64,000 bases of DNA. It comes from Acidobacteriota bacterium (GTDB lineage: Bacteria > Acidobacteriota > Terriglobia > Versatilivoradales > Versatilivoraceae). The stretch's first letter is position 1. Each line of letters begins with the position of its first letter. Positions 56,805-64,000 of this stretch are shown in pieces. The position numbers and the translations under genes were made by a program. The stretch covers positions 124,001 through 188,000 of the forward strand of contig JAJDUG010000072.1 of assembly GCA_022826755.1 (NCBI GenBank), written 5' to 3'. The notes below the pieces were generated by a model. That model was not told where the DNA came from. It worked only from the letters and a program-made list of their open reading frames with translations, and did no database searches.

Positions 56805-57689
56805 TTAACGGATCTTGCCGATGGCGGCCAGCATTCGTCCGGCGCTTCCTCCTTCAGCCCGGTAGGAATAGAAGACATCCCGATGACAGGACGTGCAGGG
56901 TGGACGGCTGAAGATGCTGCTGCCGGGGAGCCCCGCGGTTTCCAGTTGACAGCGGCAGGCCGCCGACAGGTCCAGCGTTCGCCTGGGGTTTGCGGAGGCG
57001 TCCGAAAGACCGGTTCCGGAGGCGAGGACTCGTCCGGGAGGTTGGAAGTCACTCCACAACAGGGAGCGGCCGGGAAAAGCCTGCTCGAAAGGCATGGCCA
57101 CATCCTGGCCCACTTCGTAGCAGCAGGGTCCGATCGAAGGTCCGATCACCGCCAGGCACTGCCGCGGATCGGAGCCGTATCGGGACTGCATGGCCTCGAG
57201 GGTCCTGGGCACGACCCCTGCCAGGAGGCCTCGCCAACCCGCGTGCACGGCCGCCAGGATCCGCTTGGCCTCGTCGACGATGAGCACGGGCAGGCAGTCG
57301 GCCACCTGGACGGCCAAGAGCAATCCGGAGCGACGGGCAATTACGGCATCCCCCTCCGCCGGAAGGTCTCCCGGAGCAAACCCATCCAGGCAAACGACGC
57401 CGTCGGAATGGCATTGGCGCAACCGCACCAGGATCATGGTCTTTCCGGCCAGGCTGGTGACAAAGGCGTTCTGCGCCGGAAGGGATTTGACATCCTTTCC
57501 GGATTGCTCGAAACTCGAAGCGCCGGCCAACGGGTGGTCCCGGGAAAGGCGGTTTCGCAGGCCGAAACCGTGAACCAGCCAAGGGCAGGCCGCCAGCGCC
57601 GGGTGCTGCAGGCATAGGCCGCTTGGGGCCAGGCGCCATGGGTCTCCTCTGTGATGAGGCAGAAGCGTCGTGATCGTCGGAACCGGCAT
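56805..57689 (-). CDS. pgeF: Peptidoglycan editing factor PgeF / polyphenol-oxidase-like (DUF152, YfiH family)
   Basis: About 294 residues. Family signatures: RLRQCHSDGVV with the first His; VADCLPVLIVD with the catalytic Cys; AVHAGWRGLLAG with the second His; IGPSIGPCCYEVG; and CTSCHRDVFYSYRAEGGSAGRM at the C terminus. In E. coli YfiH, the enzyme corrects mis-incorporated serine in peptidoglycan precursors. The start is uncertain: this frame's ATG at 57689 overlaps the divergent acpS start, whereas a good AGGAG-ATG at 57639 is in another frame (see findings). Function call is firm, N terminus is not. Confidence 0.85.
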   Translation of the reverse strand: MPVPTITTLLPHHRGDPWRLAPSGLCLQHPALAACPWLVHGFGLRNRLSRDHPLAGASSFEQSGKDVKSLPAQNAFVTSLAGKTMILVRLRQCHSDGVVCLDGFAPGDLPAEGDAVIARRSGLLLAVQVADCLPVLIVDEAKRILAAVHAGWRGLLAGVVPRTLEAMQSRYGSDPRQCLAVIGPSIGPCCYEVGQDVAMPFEQAFPGRSLLWSDFQPPGRVLASGTGLSDASANPRRTLDLSAACRCQLETAGLPGSSIFSRPPCTSCHRDVFYSYRAEGGSAGRMLAAIGKIR

Positions 57690-58047
57690 TGACCTGGTCG
57701 AGATCGGCAAGCTGAGAGCAGCCATGGAGCGGCGGGGCGAACGCTTGCGGAACCGGATATTCACGCCCGGCGAAATCCGCTACTGTGACGGGCGCCCAAA
57801 CTCCTTTCAACACTACGCGGCCCGTTTCGCCGCCAAGGAGGCGCTGTTCAAGGCCATCGGGACGGGCTGGAGCGGTGGCGTCGGCTGGCGCGATGCCGAA
57901 GTTCGCAATCGAACCAACGGCAAGCCCGACCTTCTGCTCTCCGGCAAGGCCCTGGAGGTCGCTCGCCAACTGGGGGCTGTCCGCTACCAAGTGAGCCTGT
58001 CCCACACCGATCGCTACGCGGTGGCCCAGGTCATCCTGGAGGACTGA
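57670..58047 (+). CDS. acpS: Holo-[acyl-carrier-protein] synthase
   Basis: A 125-residue phosphopantetheinyl transferase that activates acyl carrier proteins. GTGIDLVEIGKL carries the metal-binding Asp; RFAAKEALFKAIGTG is the second signature with Glu and Lys; SLSHTDRYAVAQVI is the C-terminal motif. Start is GTG at 57670. It would also prime the carrier domain of the ACP-ligase-acyltransferase fusion elsewhere in the window. The 3' end overlaps mtaB by 17 bp convergently. Confidence 0.96.
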   Translation: MIVGTGIDLVEIGKLRAAMERRGERLRNRIFTPGEIRYCDGRPNSFQHYAARFAAKEALFKAIGTGWSGGVGWRDAEVRNRTNGKPDLLLSGKALEVARQLGAVRYQVSLSHTDRYAVAQVILED

Positions 58048-59419
58048 CCGTCCCGCCCTCCGGGGCGGCGGTAGCGCAACCCTTGACACCCTTCGCGGTG
58101 ATTCCCGTGACACGCACCCGCAGCAGTTGATTGGGCCGCCTCTCGGCTCCGGCCAGTTCGACCTGCAGGAAATTGGAACTCAGTGCTCGCGTGGTCGATC
58201 GCCGAGACTCCTCCTCGAGAGTGATCACCGGCAGATCTCGCCCGACCTGTGACTCCCGGAAGCGGCGGTTCTTGACTTCGCCCAGCGACCTCAACTCCAG
58301 GCTTCTGAGCGCCGCCACGGTCTTGGGCACTTCCGGCTCGAGCTGGGCGGCGGCGGTGCCCGGTCTCCGGGAGAAGGGGAAGACGTGCAGGTAGGTCAGG
58401 GGTGAGTTCCGGATCAGGTCCCGTGTCAGGGCATGATCCTCCTTTGTCTCTCCGGGGAATCCCACCATCACATCGGCTCCTATGGCCGCTTCAGGAACCC
58501 GCCGCCGGATCTTTTCCAACAGTTCCAGATAGCGAGCGGCTCGATAGGGCCGGCGCATGAGGCCCAGGATGCGGCTGGAGCCGCTCTGCAGCGGCACGTG
58601 GAAGTGCTTGGCCATCCTGGGGGAGGTCGCCACCAGATCGATGAGCTCGTCGGTGACTTCCAGCGGTTCGATGGAACTCAGCCGCAACCGCCGCAGGGAT
58701 TCTTCCTGAAGCAGCCGGCGGACCAGGCTCCCCAGACGGGCGCCGGGGTGCAACTCCCTCCCATAGCCTCCCAGATGGATGCCGGTCAGGACGATTTCCT
58801 TGTAGCCCTGGTTCAACAGGTGCCTGGTCTGCCGCAACACCTCCTTCATGGGAAGACTGCGCGAGTCCCCTCTTACAAACGGAATCACGCAGTAGGAACA
58901 TCGATAGCTGCAGCCGTCCTGCACCTTGAGAAAGGCCCGGGTTCTGCCTCCCCCTGACATGTCTGCAATGGATCGCAGCTCCCGGGACTCGAAGATGCTG
59001 CTGCAGTAAACCTCGGCCCCGCCGGGCAGACGCGCCTCCGACTCCGCGCAATCGGCCGTAGCGCGGCGGGGCAGGTGCTTCTCTGCGACCAGGGACGCCA
59101 ATTGCCGTTTGTGGGAGTTGCCGACGACGCAGGTCACGCCCTCCATTCGGGCGATTTCCTGGGGCGCGCGCTGAGCGTAGCAACCGGTCACCACGATGCC
59201 GGCCTCGGGGTTGTGGCGGTGAATGCGCCGGATCGCCTGACGGGCCTGGGCGTCAGCGTTGCGGGTGACGGTGCAGGTGTTGATGACCACGACGTCGGCG
59301 GCTGCGCCCTCCCGTCCCTTTTCCAGGTTCTTGCCAAGGAGCGCCTGCTCGAGCGCAGCTCCGTCCGACTGGCTGGCTCGACAACCGAAGTTGATTATGG
59401 AAAACGTGGAATTGCCCAT
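58031..59419 (-). CDS. mtaB: tRNA (N6-threonylcarbamoyladenosine-37 C2)-methylthiotransferase MtaB
   Basis: A 462-residue radical-SAM methylthiotransferase. The N-terminal cluster cysteines lie in FGCRASQSD, INTCTVT and TGCYAQRAPQE; the radical-SAM motif is CSYRCSYCVIPFVRG; VMVGFPGETKEDH and LHVFPFSRRPGTAA follow; a TRAM-like tail closes the protein. FGCRxxQxD and ITGCYAQR mark MtaB rather than MiaB or RimO. It makes the 2-methylthio group on t6A37 in ANN-reading tRNAs. Confidence 0.93.
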   Translation of the reverse strand: MGNSTFSIINFGCRASQSDGAALEQALLGKNLEKGREGAAADVVVINTCTVTRNADAQARQAIRRIHRHNPEAGIVVTGCYAQRAPQEIARMEGVTCVVGNSHKRQLASLVAEKHLPRRATADCAESEARLPGGAEVYCSSIFESRELRSIADMSGGGRTRAFLKVQDGCSYRCSYCVIPFVRGDSRSLPMKEVLRQTRHLLNQGYKEIVLTGIHLGGYGRELHPGARLGSLVRRLLQEESLRRLRLSSIEPLEVTDELIDLVATSPRMAKHFHVPLQSGSSRILGLMRRPYRAARYLELLEKIRRRVPEAAIGADVMVGFPGETKEDHALTRDLIRNSPLTYLHVFPFSRRPGTAAAQLEPEVPKTVAALRSLELRSLGEVKNRRFRESQVGRDLPVITLEEESRRSTTRALSSNFLQVELAGAERRPNQLLRVRVTGITAKGVKGCATAAPEGGTVSPPG

Positions 59420-59563
59420 GGAAAATTCCGAAAGTCCGAGAACCGGTTGACCGGCCGCCCAAGTTCGAGCATCGTAGGGCGGCAGTCCTCAGGGTTGTCC
59501 CGCCGGGATCGCGGCCGCAGCAAACCGCCCCTGCCCTCAACCGTGCCACACCCTGCAGGCGGC

Positions 59564-59593
59564 TTGAAGCAGCCGCTCGAAATTCCCTATAAT
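59564..59593 (+). promoter_or_regulatory. lepB promoter
   Basis: TTGAAG at 59564-59569 and a perfect TATAAT at 59588-59593 with an 18-base spacer. Transcription would start near 59600, about 45 bases before the lepB ATG. This also rules out the much longer upstream frame as lepB coding sequence. Confidence 0.65.
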
Positions 59594-59644
59594 AGCAGAA
59601 CCGGTTCAGAGGAGTTCCCGCCGACGCGGGGCTTTGGGGGAAGA

Positions 59645-60385
59645 ATGCCAGAGGAAAAAGAGGATCTCGTTCAAGACCACCCCGCCGAGGACCGAGCCAA
59701 CCCGAATCCGGGGAGGGCACGGCGCAAGAGCGCGGCCCGCGAATGGCTGGAAAGCTTGGCGTTCAGCCTGGTTTTCGTGTTCTTCTTCACCAAGTTCATC
59801 GCTCAGGCCACTCAGGTGCCGACCGAGTCGATGAAGCCCACCATTCTGGTCGGGGATCATTTCTTCCTGGACAAGTTCGCCTTCCCGGCCAATTACCCGG
59901 ATTTCCTCCTGAAAGTTCTGCCCAATCGCGAGATCGAGCGGGGAGACATCGTGGCCTTCAAGCCTCCCCATGATCCCGCCGTGCCCTTCATAAAGCGTGT
60001 GATCGGCCTTCCCGGCGAGACCCTGGAGGTCAGGGACAAGGCAGTCTACATCGACGGCAGGAGACTCGAGGAACCCTATCAAACCTTCGACCTGGGGGAG
60101 GACCACTACGCGCCCAAGGATTCCCACGGGCCTGTCCTGATTCCCCCGGACCACTACTTCATGATGGGCGACAACCGGGACAATAGCCACGACAGTCGGT
60201 ATTGGGGCCCGGTGCCGAGCAGGAACATCATCGGAAAACCTCTGTTCATCTACTGGTCCTACGACGACGACCCTTACGATCCGAGTCCCAAATCCGTTCT
60301 GCAGCACGCCAGGGAATACGGAAGCAAGGCCCTCAACTTCTTCAGCCGAACCCGCTGGTCCCGGACCGGTATGGTCTTGAAGTAG
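59645..60385 (+). CDS. lepB: Signal peptidase I
   Basis: A 246-residue inner-membrane protease that removes signal peptides. Residues 28-52 form the single membrane anchor (WLESLAFSLVFVFFFTKFIA); the catalytic Ser is in VPTESMKPT and the general-base Lys in PFIKRVIGLPGET; MMGDNRDNSHDSRYWG is the box E signature. A Glu/Asp/Arg-rich cytoplasmic N terminus is longer than in many Gram-negatives. The start has GGGGGAAG directly ahead. It serves the many exported proteins in this window. Confidence 0.96.
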   Translation: MPEEKEDLVQDHPAEDRANPNPGRARRKSAAREWLESLAFSLVFVFFFTKFIAQATQVPTESMKPTILVGDHFFLDKFAFPANYPDFLLKVLPNREIERGDIVAFKPPHDPAVPFIKRVIGLPGETLEVRDKAVYIDGRRLEEPYQTFDLGEDHYAPKDSHGPVLIPPDHYFMMGDNRDNSHDSRYWGPVPSRNIIGKPLFIYWSYDDDPYDPSPKSVLQHAREYGSKALNFFSRTRWSRTGMVLK

Positions 60386-60404
60386 TCCGCGGTCGGCACA
60401 GGCC

Positions 60405-61859
60405 TCACGGCGCCAGCCCCTCCAGCAACCGGTCAGCGCACTGCTCGGCCCGTCGAACGCAGTCCGGGATGCCGATGCCGGTCAGCCCGTTTCCCGCCAG
60501 CTGCAGGGACGGCCATTGGAGCAGCCGGCTTTCAATGCCGGCCACCAGGTCCAGGTGCCCGACGCCATACTGGGGTATGCCCTCGGGGTGGCGTTCCACC
60601 CGGCTCAGCAGAGGCGGTCGGGTGATGCCCAGCAATTCTCCAAGGGTCCGGCGGACCCCTGCAATCAACTCCTGATCGTCACCCTCCAGCGTTTCCGGGT
60701 GCAGCGCTCCGCCCACGAAAGCACGCAGGAGCGCCGCGTTTCCGGGGGCGCGTCCGGTGAACTTGCGGTGGCTGTAGCTGCAGGCCAGCACCGCCTCCTT
60801 TTCCACGGCCGGCACCAGGAAGCCGAAACCATCCATGGCGGCGGGAATATCCGCCGCCGGGTAAGCCAGGTTAACGGTTGCCGTGGAGGCATGCACCACC
60901 CTTCTCAAGCGTGCCGCCAGGCCGGGGTCGAGGTCCTCCAACAGGTCGGCCGACCGGTGGGCGGGAAGCGCAAGACAGATTCCGTCCGCCCGGATGGGGG
61001 GGGCCTTCTCCAGTTCGATCTCCCACCGGCGGGCCCGGGCCGGCCGCCGCAGCGACACGACCTTGCAACCCAAGTGGATCGACGGGGCGGGGATGGATTC
61101 CCGCAGTCGATCCACCAGGAGCTGCAATCCCCGATCCAGGGAGACGAAAAGACCATAGCGAGGACCGGCAGGGGGGGCATCCGCCGGAGACCGCTGTCGT
61201 TTGCGGTCCCGCCACATGGCCAGCAGCAGGCTGCGGTGGCGTTCTTCCATTTCGAGGAACTGCGGGAAGGTTGCCCTCAGACCCAGCTTCTCCGGATCGG
61301 CGGTATAGATGCCGCCCACCAGGGGCTGGGCCAACCGTTCCAGGGCCTCCTCTCCCAGGCGCCGGCGAACGAATGCGGCCAGGCTCTCATCGTCGTTGCT
61401 TGAATGCGGCCGCCGGCGCGGCAGAACCAGGTCGGCCGCCATGCGGAGCTTGCCCGCCCAACTCAGAAGGGGAGAGGCGGCAAAGGAACCGAATCGGGAG
61501 GGAGCGATCAGGTGGAACCCCTCCGGAACAGGCAGCAGCTTCCCGCCCCTGACGATGAAGGTCCTGCGATGGCGGGGAGAGGTGCCGATGAGGCTCGTCT
61601 CCAGACCCAGGCGCCGGCAGAGATCCACCGCCCAGGGCTTCTCGGAAATGAAGGAATCGGGTCCTCCTTCCAGGAGAAATCCCTGCTCCTTTACGGTGTG
61701 GATGACACCCCCCAGGCGATGGCCGGCTTCGAGCAGGTCCAGGCGGACGGCATGGTTCAGCCCGGAAGCTCTTTCCAGCAATCGATGAGCCGCCGCCAGC
61801 CCGGAAATTCCTCCTCCAACCACAACCAAACGAGTAGCGGGCTTCGATGCGGGGTTCAT
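60405..61859 (-). CDS. hemY: Protoporphyrinogen/coproporphyrinogen oxidase, HemY type
   Basis: A 484-residue FAD enzyme of late haem synthesis. FAD motif LVVVGGGISGLAAAHRLLER at the N terminus; EGGPDSFISEKPW, PLVGGIYTADPEKLGLRATFPQFLEME and the closing LQLAGNGLTGIGIPDCVRRAE are family signatures. Whether it acts on protoporphyrinogen or on coproporphyrinogen (HemY of the coproporphyrin pathway) cannot be told here. It converges on lepB with 19 bp between stops. Confidence 0.92.
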   Translation of the reverse strand: MNPASKPATRLVVVGGGISGLAAAHRLLERASGLNHAVRLDLLEAGHRLGGVIHTVKEQGFLLEGGPDSFISEKPWAVDLCRRLGLETSLIGTSPRHRRTFIVRGGKLLPVPEGFHLIAPSRFGSFAASPLLSWAGKLRMAADLVLPRRRPHSSNDDESLAAFVRRRLGEEALERLAQPLVGGIYTADPEKLGLRATFPQFLEMEERHRSLLLAMWRDRKRQRSPADAPPAGPRYGLFVSLDRGLQLLVDRLRESIPAPSIHLGCKVVSLRRPARARRWEIELEKAPPIRADGICLALPAHRSADLLEDLDPGLAARLRRVVHASTATVNLAYPAADIPAAMDGFGFLVPAVEKEAVLACSYSHRKFTGRAPGNAALLRAFVGGALHPETLEGDDQELIAGVRRTLGELLGITRPPLLSRVERHPEGIPQYGVGHLDLVAGIESRLLQWPSLQLAGNGLTGIGIPDCVRRAEQCADRLLEGLAP

Positions 61860-61981
61860 GGGAGATTGGCCAACTTCGGCGGGGTGTGGAACGTGCTGCA
61901 GTTGTCAATTCAACACTATAGGAGTCGGTCGAGGGCGATGTCAAACCCGTTGGCCGGACCCGAATGGTCTGTCCGCGAAGG

Positions 61982-62057
61982 CAGCCGGAACGGCGCCGGC
62001 CCCTTCGGGAAGGGGGTTTGCAACCCTCCAATCCCCTCCCTTGCGGCCTTCCGGCTG
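61982..62057. repeat. Spaced inverted repeat upstream of secA
   Basis: CAGCCGGAA (61982-61990) and TTCCGGCTG (62049-62057) are exact complements 58 bases apart, enclosing G-rich and C-rich runs that can pair further. It ends 6 bases before the secA -35 element, so it is more likely a regulatory or structural DNA site than a leader of secA. Confidence 0.45.
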
Positions 62058-62062
62058 ACGCC

Positions 62063-62090
62063 TTGACTTTGTCTTGAATCCCCTCATAAT
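62063..62090 (+). promoter_or_regulatory. secA promoter
   Basis: TTGACT (62063-62068) and CATAAT (62085-62090), five of six each, with a 16-base spacer. The predicted start near 62097 gives a leader of about 28 bases to the TTG start. Confidence 0.6.
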
Positions 62091-62124
62091 TAAGATTCCT
62101 GACGGCAGATCAAGGGGCCCTTCT

Positions 62125-64000
62125 TTGGTTATCGATTCCCTTCTCAAGACAGTTTTCGGAAGCAAGCACGAGCGGGACATCAAGGCCATCCAACCCACGG
62201 TCGATCGGATCAACGCCCTGGAGCCCGCCCTCTCCAACCAGACGGACCAGGAACTGCGTGCGCACACCGACCGGTTCAAGGCACGGTTGGCCGCCGGCGA
62301 GAGCCTGGAGGACCTGCTCCCGGAAGCCTTCGCCGTGGTTCGGGAGGCGGCCAGGCGCGTACTCAAGATGAGGCACTTTGACGTGCAGCTCATGGGCGGC
62401 GTGGTGCTTCATCAGGGGAAGATCGCCGAGATGAAGACGGGAGAGGGCAAGACCCTGGTTGCGACGCTGCCGGTCTACCTCAACAGCCTGGAGGGGAAGG
62501 GCGTCCATGTCGTCACGGTCAACGACTATCTGGCTCGCCGCGACGCCGAGTGGATGGGCAGGGTCTACCGATTCATGGGGTTGTCGGTGGGGGTGATTCA
62601 GCATGACATGGACGACGACCAGCGTCGCAATGCCTACCGCTGCGACGTGACCTACGGCACCAACAACGAGTTCGGATTCGATTACCTCCGCGACAACATG
62701 AAGTTCGAAATCGGCGACCGGGTCCAGAGAGGACATCACTACTCCATCGTGGACGAGGTCGACTCCATCCTGATCGACGAGGCCCGAACGCCTCTGATCA
62801 TCTCGGGGCCGGTCGAGAGCTCCCAGCAGAAGACCTACATGGCCATGAGATCGCTGGCTGAACGCATCCGTGCCCAGCAGACGAAATATCTGGGCCGCGC
62901 CTTGCGGGAGGCAATCCAGCAGATCGACTCTGACGGCCAGGCCAGCGAGGAGACACTGGAGAAACTGCTGCTGGTCAAGCGCGGCGATCCCAAGAACAGG
63001 CAGTATCTGGACCTGCTGGTCAAGCACCGTGGTCTGAAAAAGAAGATCGATCAGGTCGAAGGCCAGCTCATGAGCAACAAGCAGTTGTCGGAGTTCGACA
63101 ACCAGCTCTACTGCTTTATCGACGAGAAATCGCACAACGTCGAGATCACCGAGAAGGGCCAGGAGTTTCTGGCGGGCGGGCGCATGGAGGATTACGTCAT
63201 TCCCGACCCGGACGACCCGGACTACAGCGAGAAGCGCTACGTCGAAGTCACCGAGCGCCTGCACACCATTCAGCAACTGGTCAAGGCCTACTGGCTCTAC
63301 GAGAAGGACGTGCACTACGTCGTCAACGACAACAAGGTCACCATCGTGGACGAGTTTACGGGGCGTCTCATGCCGGGCCGCCGCTGGAGCGACGGCCTGC
63401 ACGAAGCCGTAGAGGCCAAGGAGCGGGTCAAGATCGAAAGGGAGAACCAGACCCTGGCGACGGTCACCTTCCAGAACTATTTCCGCATGTACGGGAAACT
63501 GGCGGGGATGACCGGAACGGCCGACACCGAGGCCATGGAGTTCAACAAGATCTACAAGCTGGAAGTGGTGGTGGCTCCCCCCAACAGGCCCATGATCCGG
63601 ATGGATTACCCGGACGTGGTCTATCGCACCGAACCGGAGAAGTTCAGAGCGGTGGTGGAGGAGATCCGGGAACTGCACGGGAAGGGCCAACCGGTGCTGG
63701 TGGGCACCATCTCCATCGAAAAGTCGGAACGATTGAGCGGCTTGCTCAAGAAGGCCGGGGTCAAGCACGTGGTGCTGAATGCCAAGTACCATGAGAAGGA
63801 AGCCGAGATCGTGGCTCAGGCCGGACGCAAGGGTGCGGTGACCATCGCCACCAACATGGCGGGCCGCGGGACCGATATCGTGCTGGGCGGCAACGCCGAG
63901 TTCCTGGCCAGGGAACGGTTGCACAAGCAGAACGTGGACCTGGCGGCGCTCACCCAGGAGGAGTGGGAGAGGGCCCTCAACGAGGTCGACCAGGCGTTTC
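62125..64000 (+). CDS. secA: Protein translocase ATPase SecA, 3' end beyond window
   Basis: The first 625 codons of SecA, the motor that pushes preproteins through SecYEG. N-terminal [19 protein letters not shown]; Walker [40 protein letters not shown]; Walker [21 protein letters not shown]; the preprotein cross-linking region; [25 protein letters not shown]; and [18 protein letters not shown]. The frame is open from TTG at 62125 to the window end, with AAGGGG 7 bases before the start and no in-frame ATG at the expected N terminus. A 604-codon frame on the other strand over the same bases is a shadow. Confidence 0.97.
   Translation, partial: MVIDSLLKTVFGSKHERDIKAIQPTVDRINALEPALSNQTDQELRAHTDRFKARLAAGESLEDLLPEAFAVVREAARRVLKMRHFDVQLMGGVVLHQGKIAEMKTGEGKTLVATLPVYLNSLEGKGVHVVTVNDYLARRDAEWMGRVYRFMGLSVGVIQHDMDDDQRRNAYRCDVTYGTNNEFGFDYLRDNMKFEIGDRVQRGHHYSIVDEVDSILIDEARTPLIISGPVESSQQKTYMAMRSLAERIRAQQTKYLGRALREAIQQIDSDGQASEETLEKLLLVKRGDPKNRQYLDLLVKHRGLKKKIDQVEGQLMSNKQLSEFDNQLYCFIDEKSHNVEITEKGQEFLAGGRMEDYVIPDPDDPDYSEKRYVEVTERLHTIQQLVKAYWLYEKDVHYVVNDNKVTIVDEFTGRLMPGRRWSDGLHEAVEAKERVKIERENQTLATVTFQNYFRMYGKLAGMTGTADTEAMEFNKIYKLEVVVAPPNRPMIRMDYPDVVYRTEPEKFRAVVEEIRELHGKGQPVLVGTISIEKSERLSGLLKKAGVKHVVLNAKYHEKEAEIVAQAGRKGAVTIATNMAGRGTDIVLGGNAEFLARERLHKQNVDLAALTQEEWERALNEVDQAF

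Noticed and set aside
62110-63924. 604-codon open frame on the minus strand
   Set aside because: It lies antisense over secA, whose plus-strand frame carries all SecA motifs; the protein has no recognisable domain.

Overview
The window reads as a GC-rich (roughly 60%) bacterial chromosome, most likely from the phylum Acidobacteriota. That placement is an inference. It rests on two large TonB-dependent receptors with carboxypeptidase-regulatory-like N-terminal domains, a twin-arginine Gfo/Idh oxidoreductase beside an amidohydrolase and a xylose-isomerase-like epimerase, and generally high-GC Gram-negative gene content (LepB, SurA, heptose activation, outer-membrane barrels). No rRNA, tRNA or CRISPR array was recognised.

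The centre of the window is the replication-origin region. On the minus strand, dnaA, dnaN, recF, gyrB and gyrA run leftwards (44.8 to 36.0 kb). On the plus strand, rpmH, rnpA, yidD, yidC, khpB, mnmE, mnmG, rsmG, parA and parB run rightwards (45.1 to 53.8 kb). The two blocks diverge from 43.3-45.1 kb, where the dnaA-dnaN spacer holds a cluster of DnaA-box-like 9-mers and the dnaA-rpmH spacer holds an AT-rich tract and a strong rpmH promoter. A one-mismatch parS site overlaps the rsmG stop codon just before parAB.

Left arm, 0-11 kb: a receptor cut at its 5' end, an IS5-type transposase remnant, a membrane-anchored DUF2726 protein with three 47-residue Pro-rich repeats, a second receptor, and a large FAD/Fe-S 2-hydroxyacid dehydrogenase. 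At 10.8-19 kb lies a minus-strand run: an S4 RqcP-like protein, SurA-like isomerase, Mfd, the heptose nucleotidyltransferase RfaE2, BioB and an M32 carboxypeptidase. At 19-32 kb: a flippase-like membrane protein, transaldolase with an FGGY sugar kinase, a rhomboid protease, an unusual acyl-carrier / fatty acyl-AMP ligase / acyltransferase fusion, metK with a structured leader, an M24 peptidase, TyrA and a secreted TPR protein. At 32-36 kb, two copies of a ~101-bp element stand immediately upstream of two small catabolic genes.

Right arm, 53.8-64 kb: two exported proteins of unknown function, a sugar epimerase overlapping a lone receiver-domain protein, PgeF, AcpS, MtaB, LepB, HemY and the first 625 codons of SecA. 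SecA runs off the window and starts with TTG; its promoter is visible.

Most of the window is housekeeping. The parts that deserve a second look are the duplicated upstream element at 32.1/33.6 kb, the three-module lipid enzyme, the metK leader, the long rnpA/yidD overlap, the repeat-bearing DUF2726 protein, and the possible frame problem at the start of pgeF.
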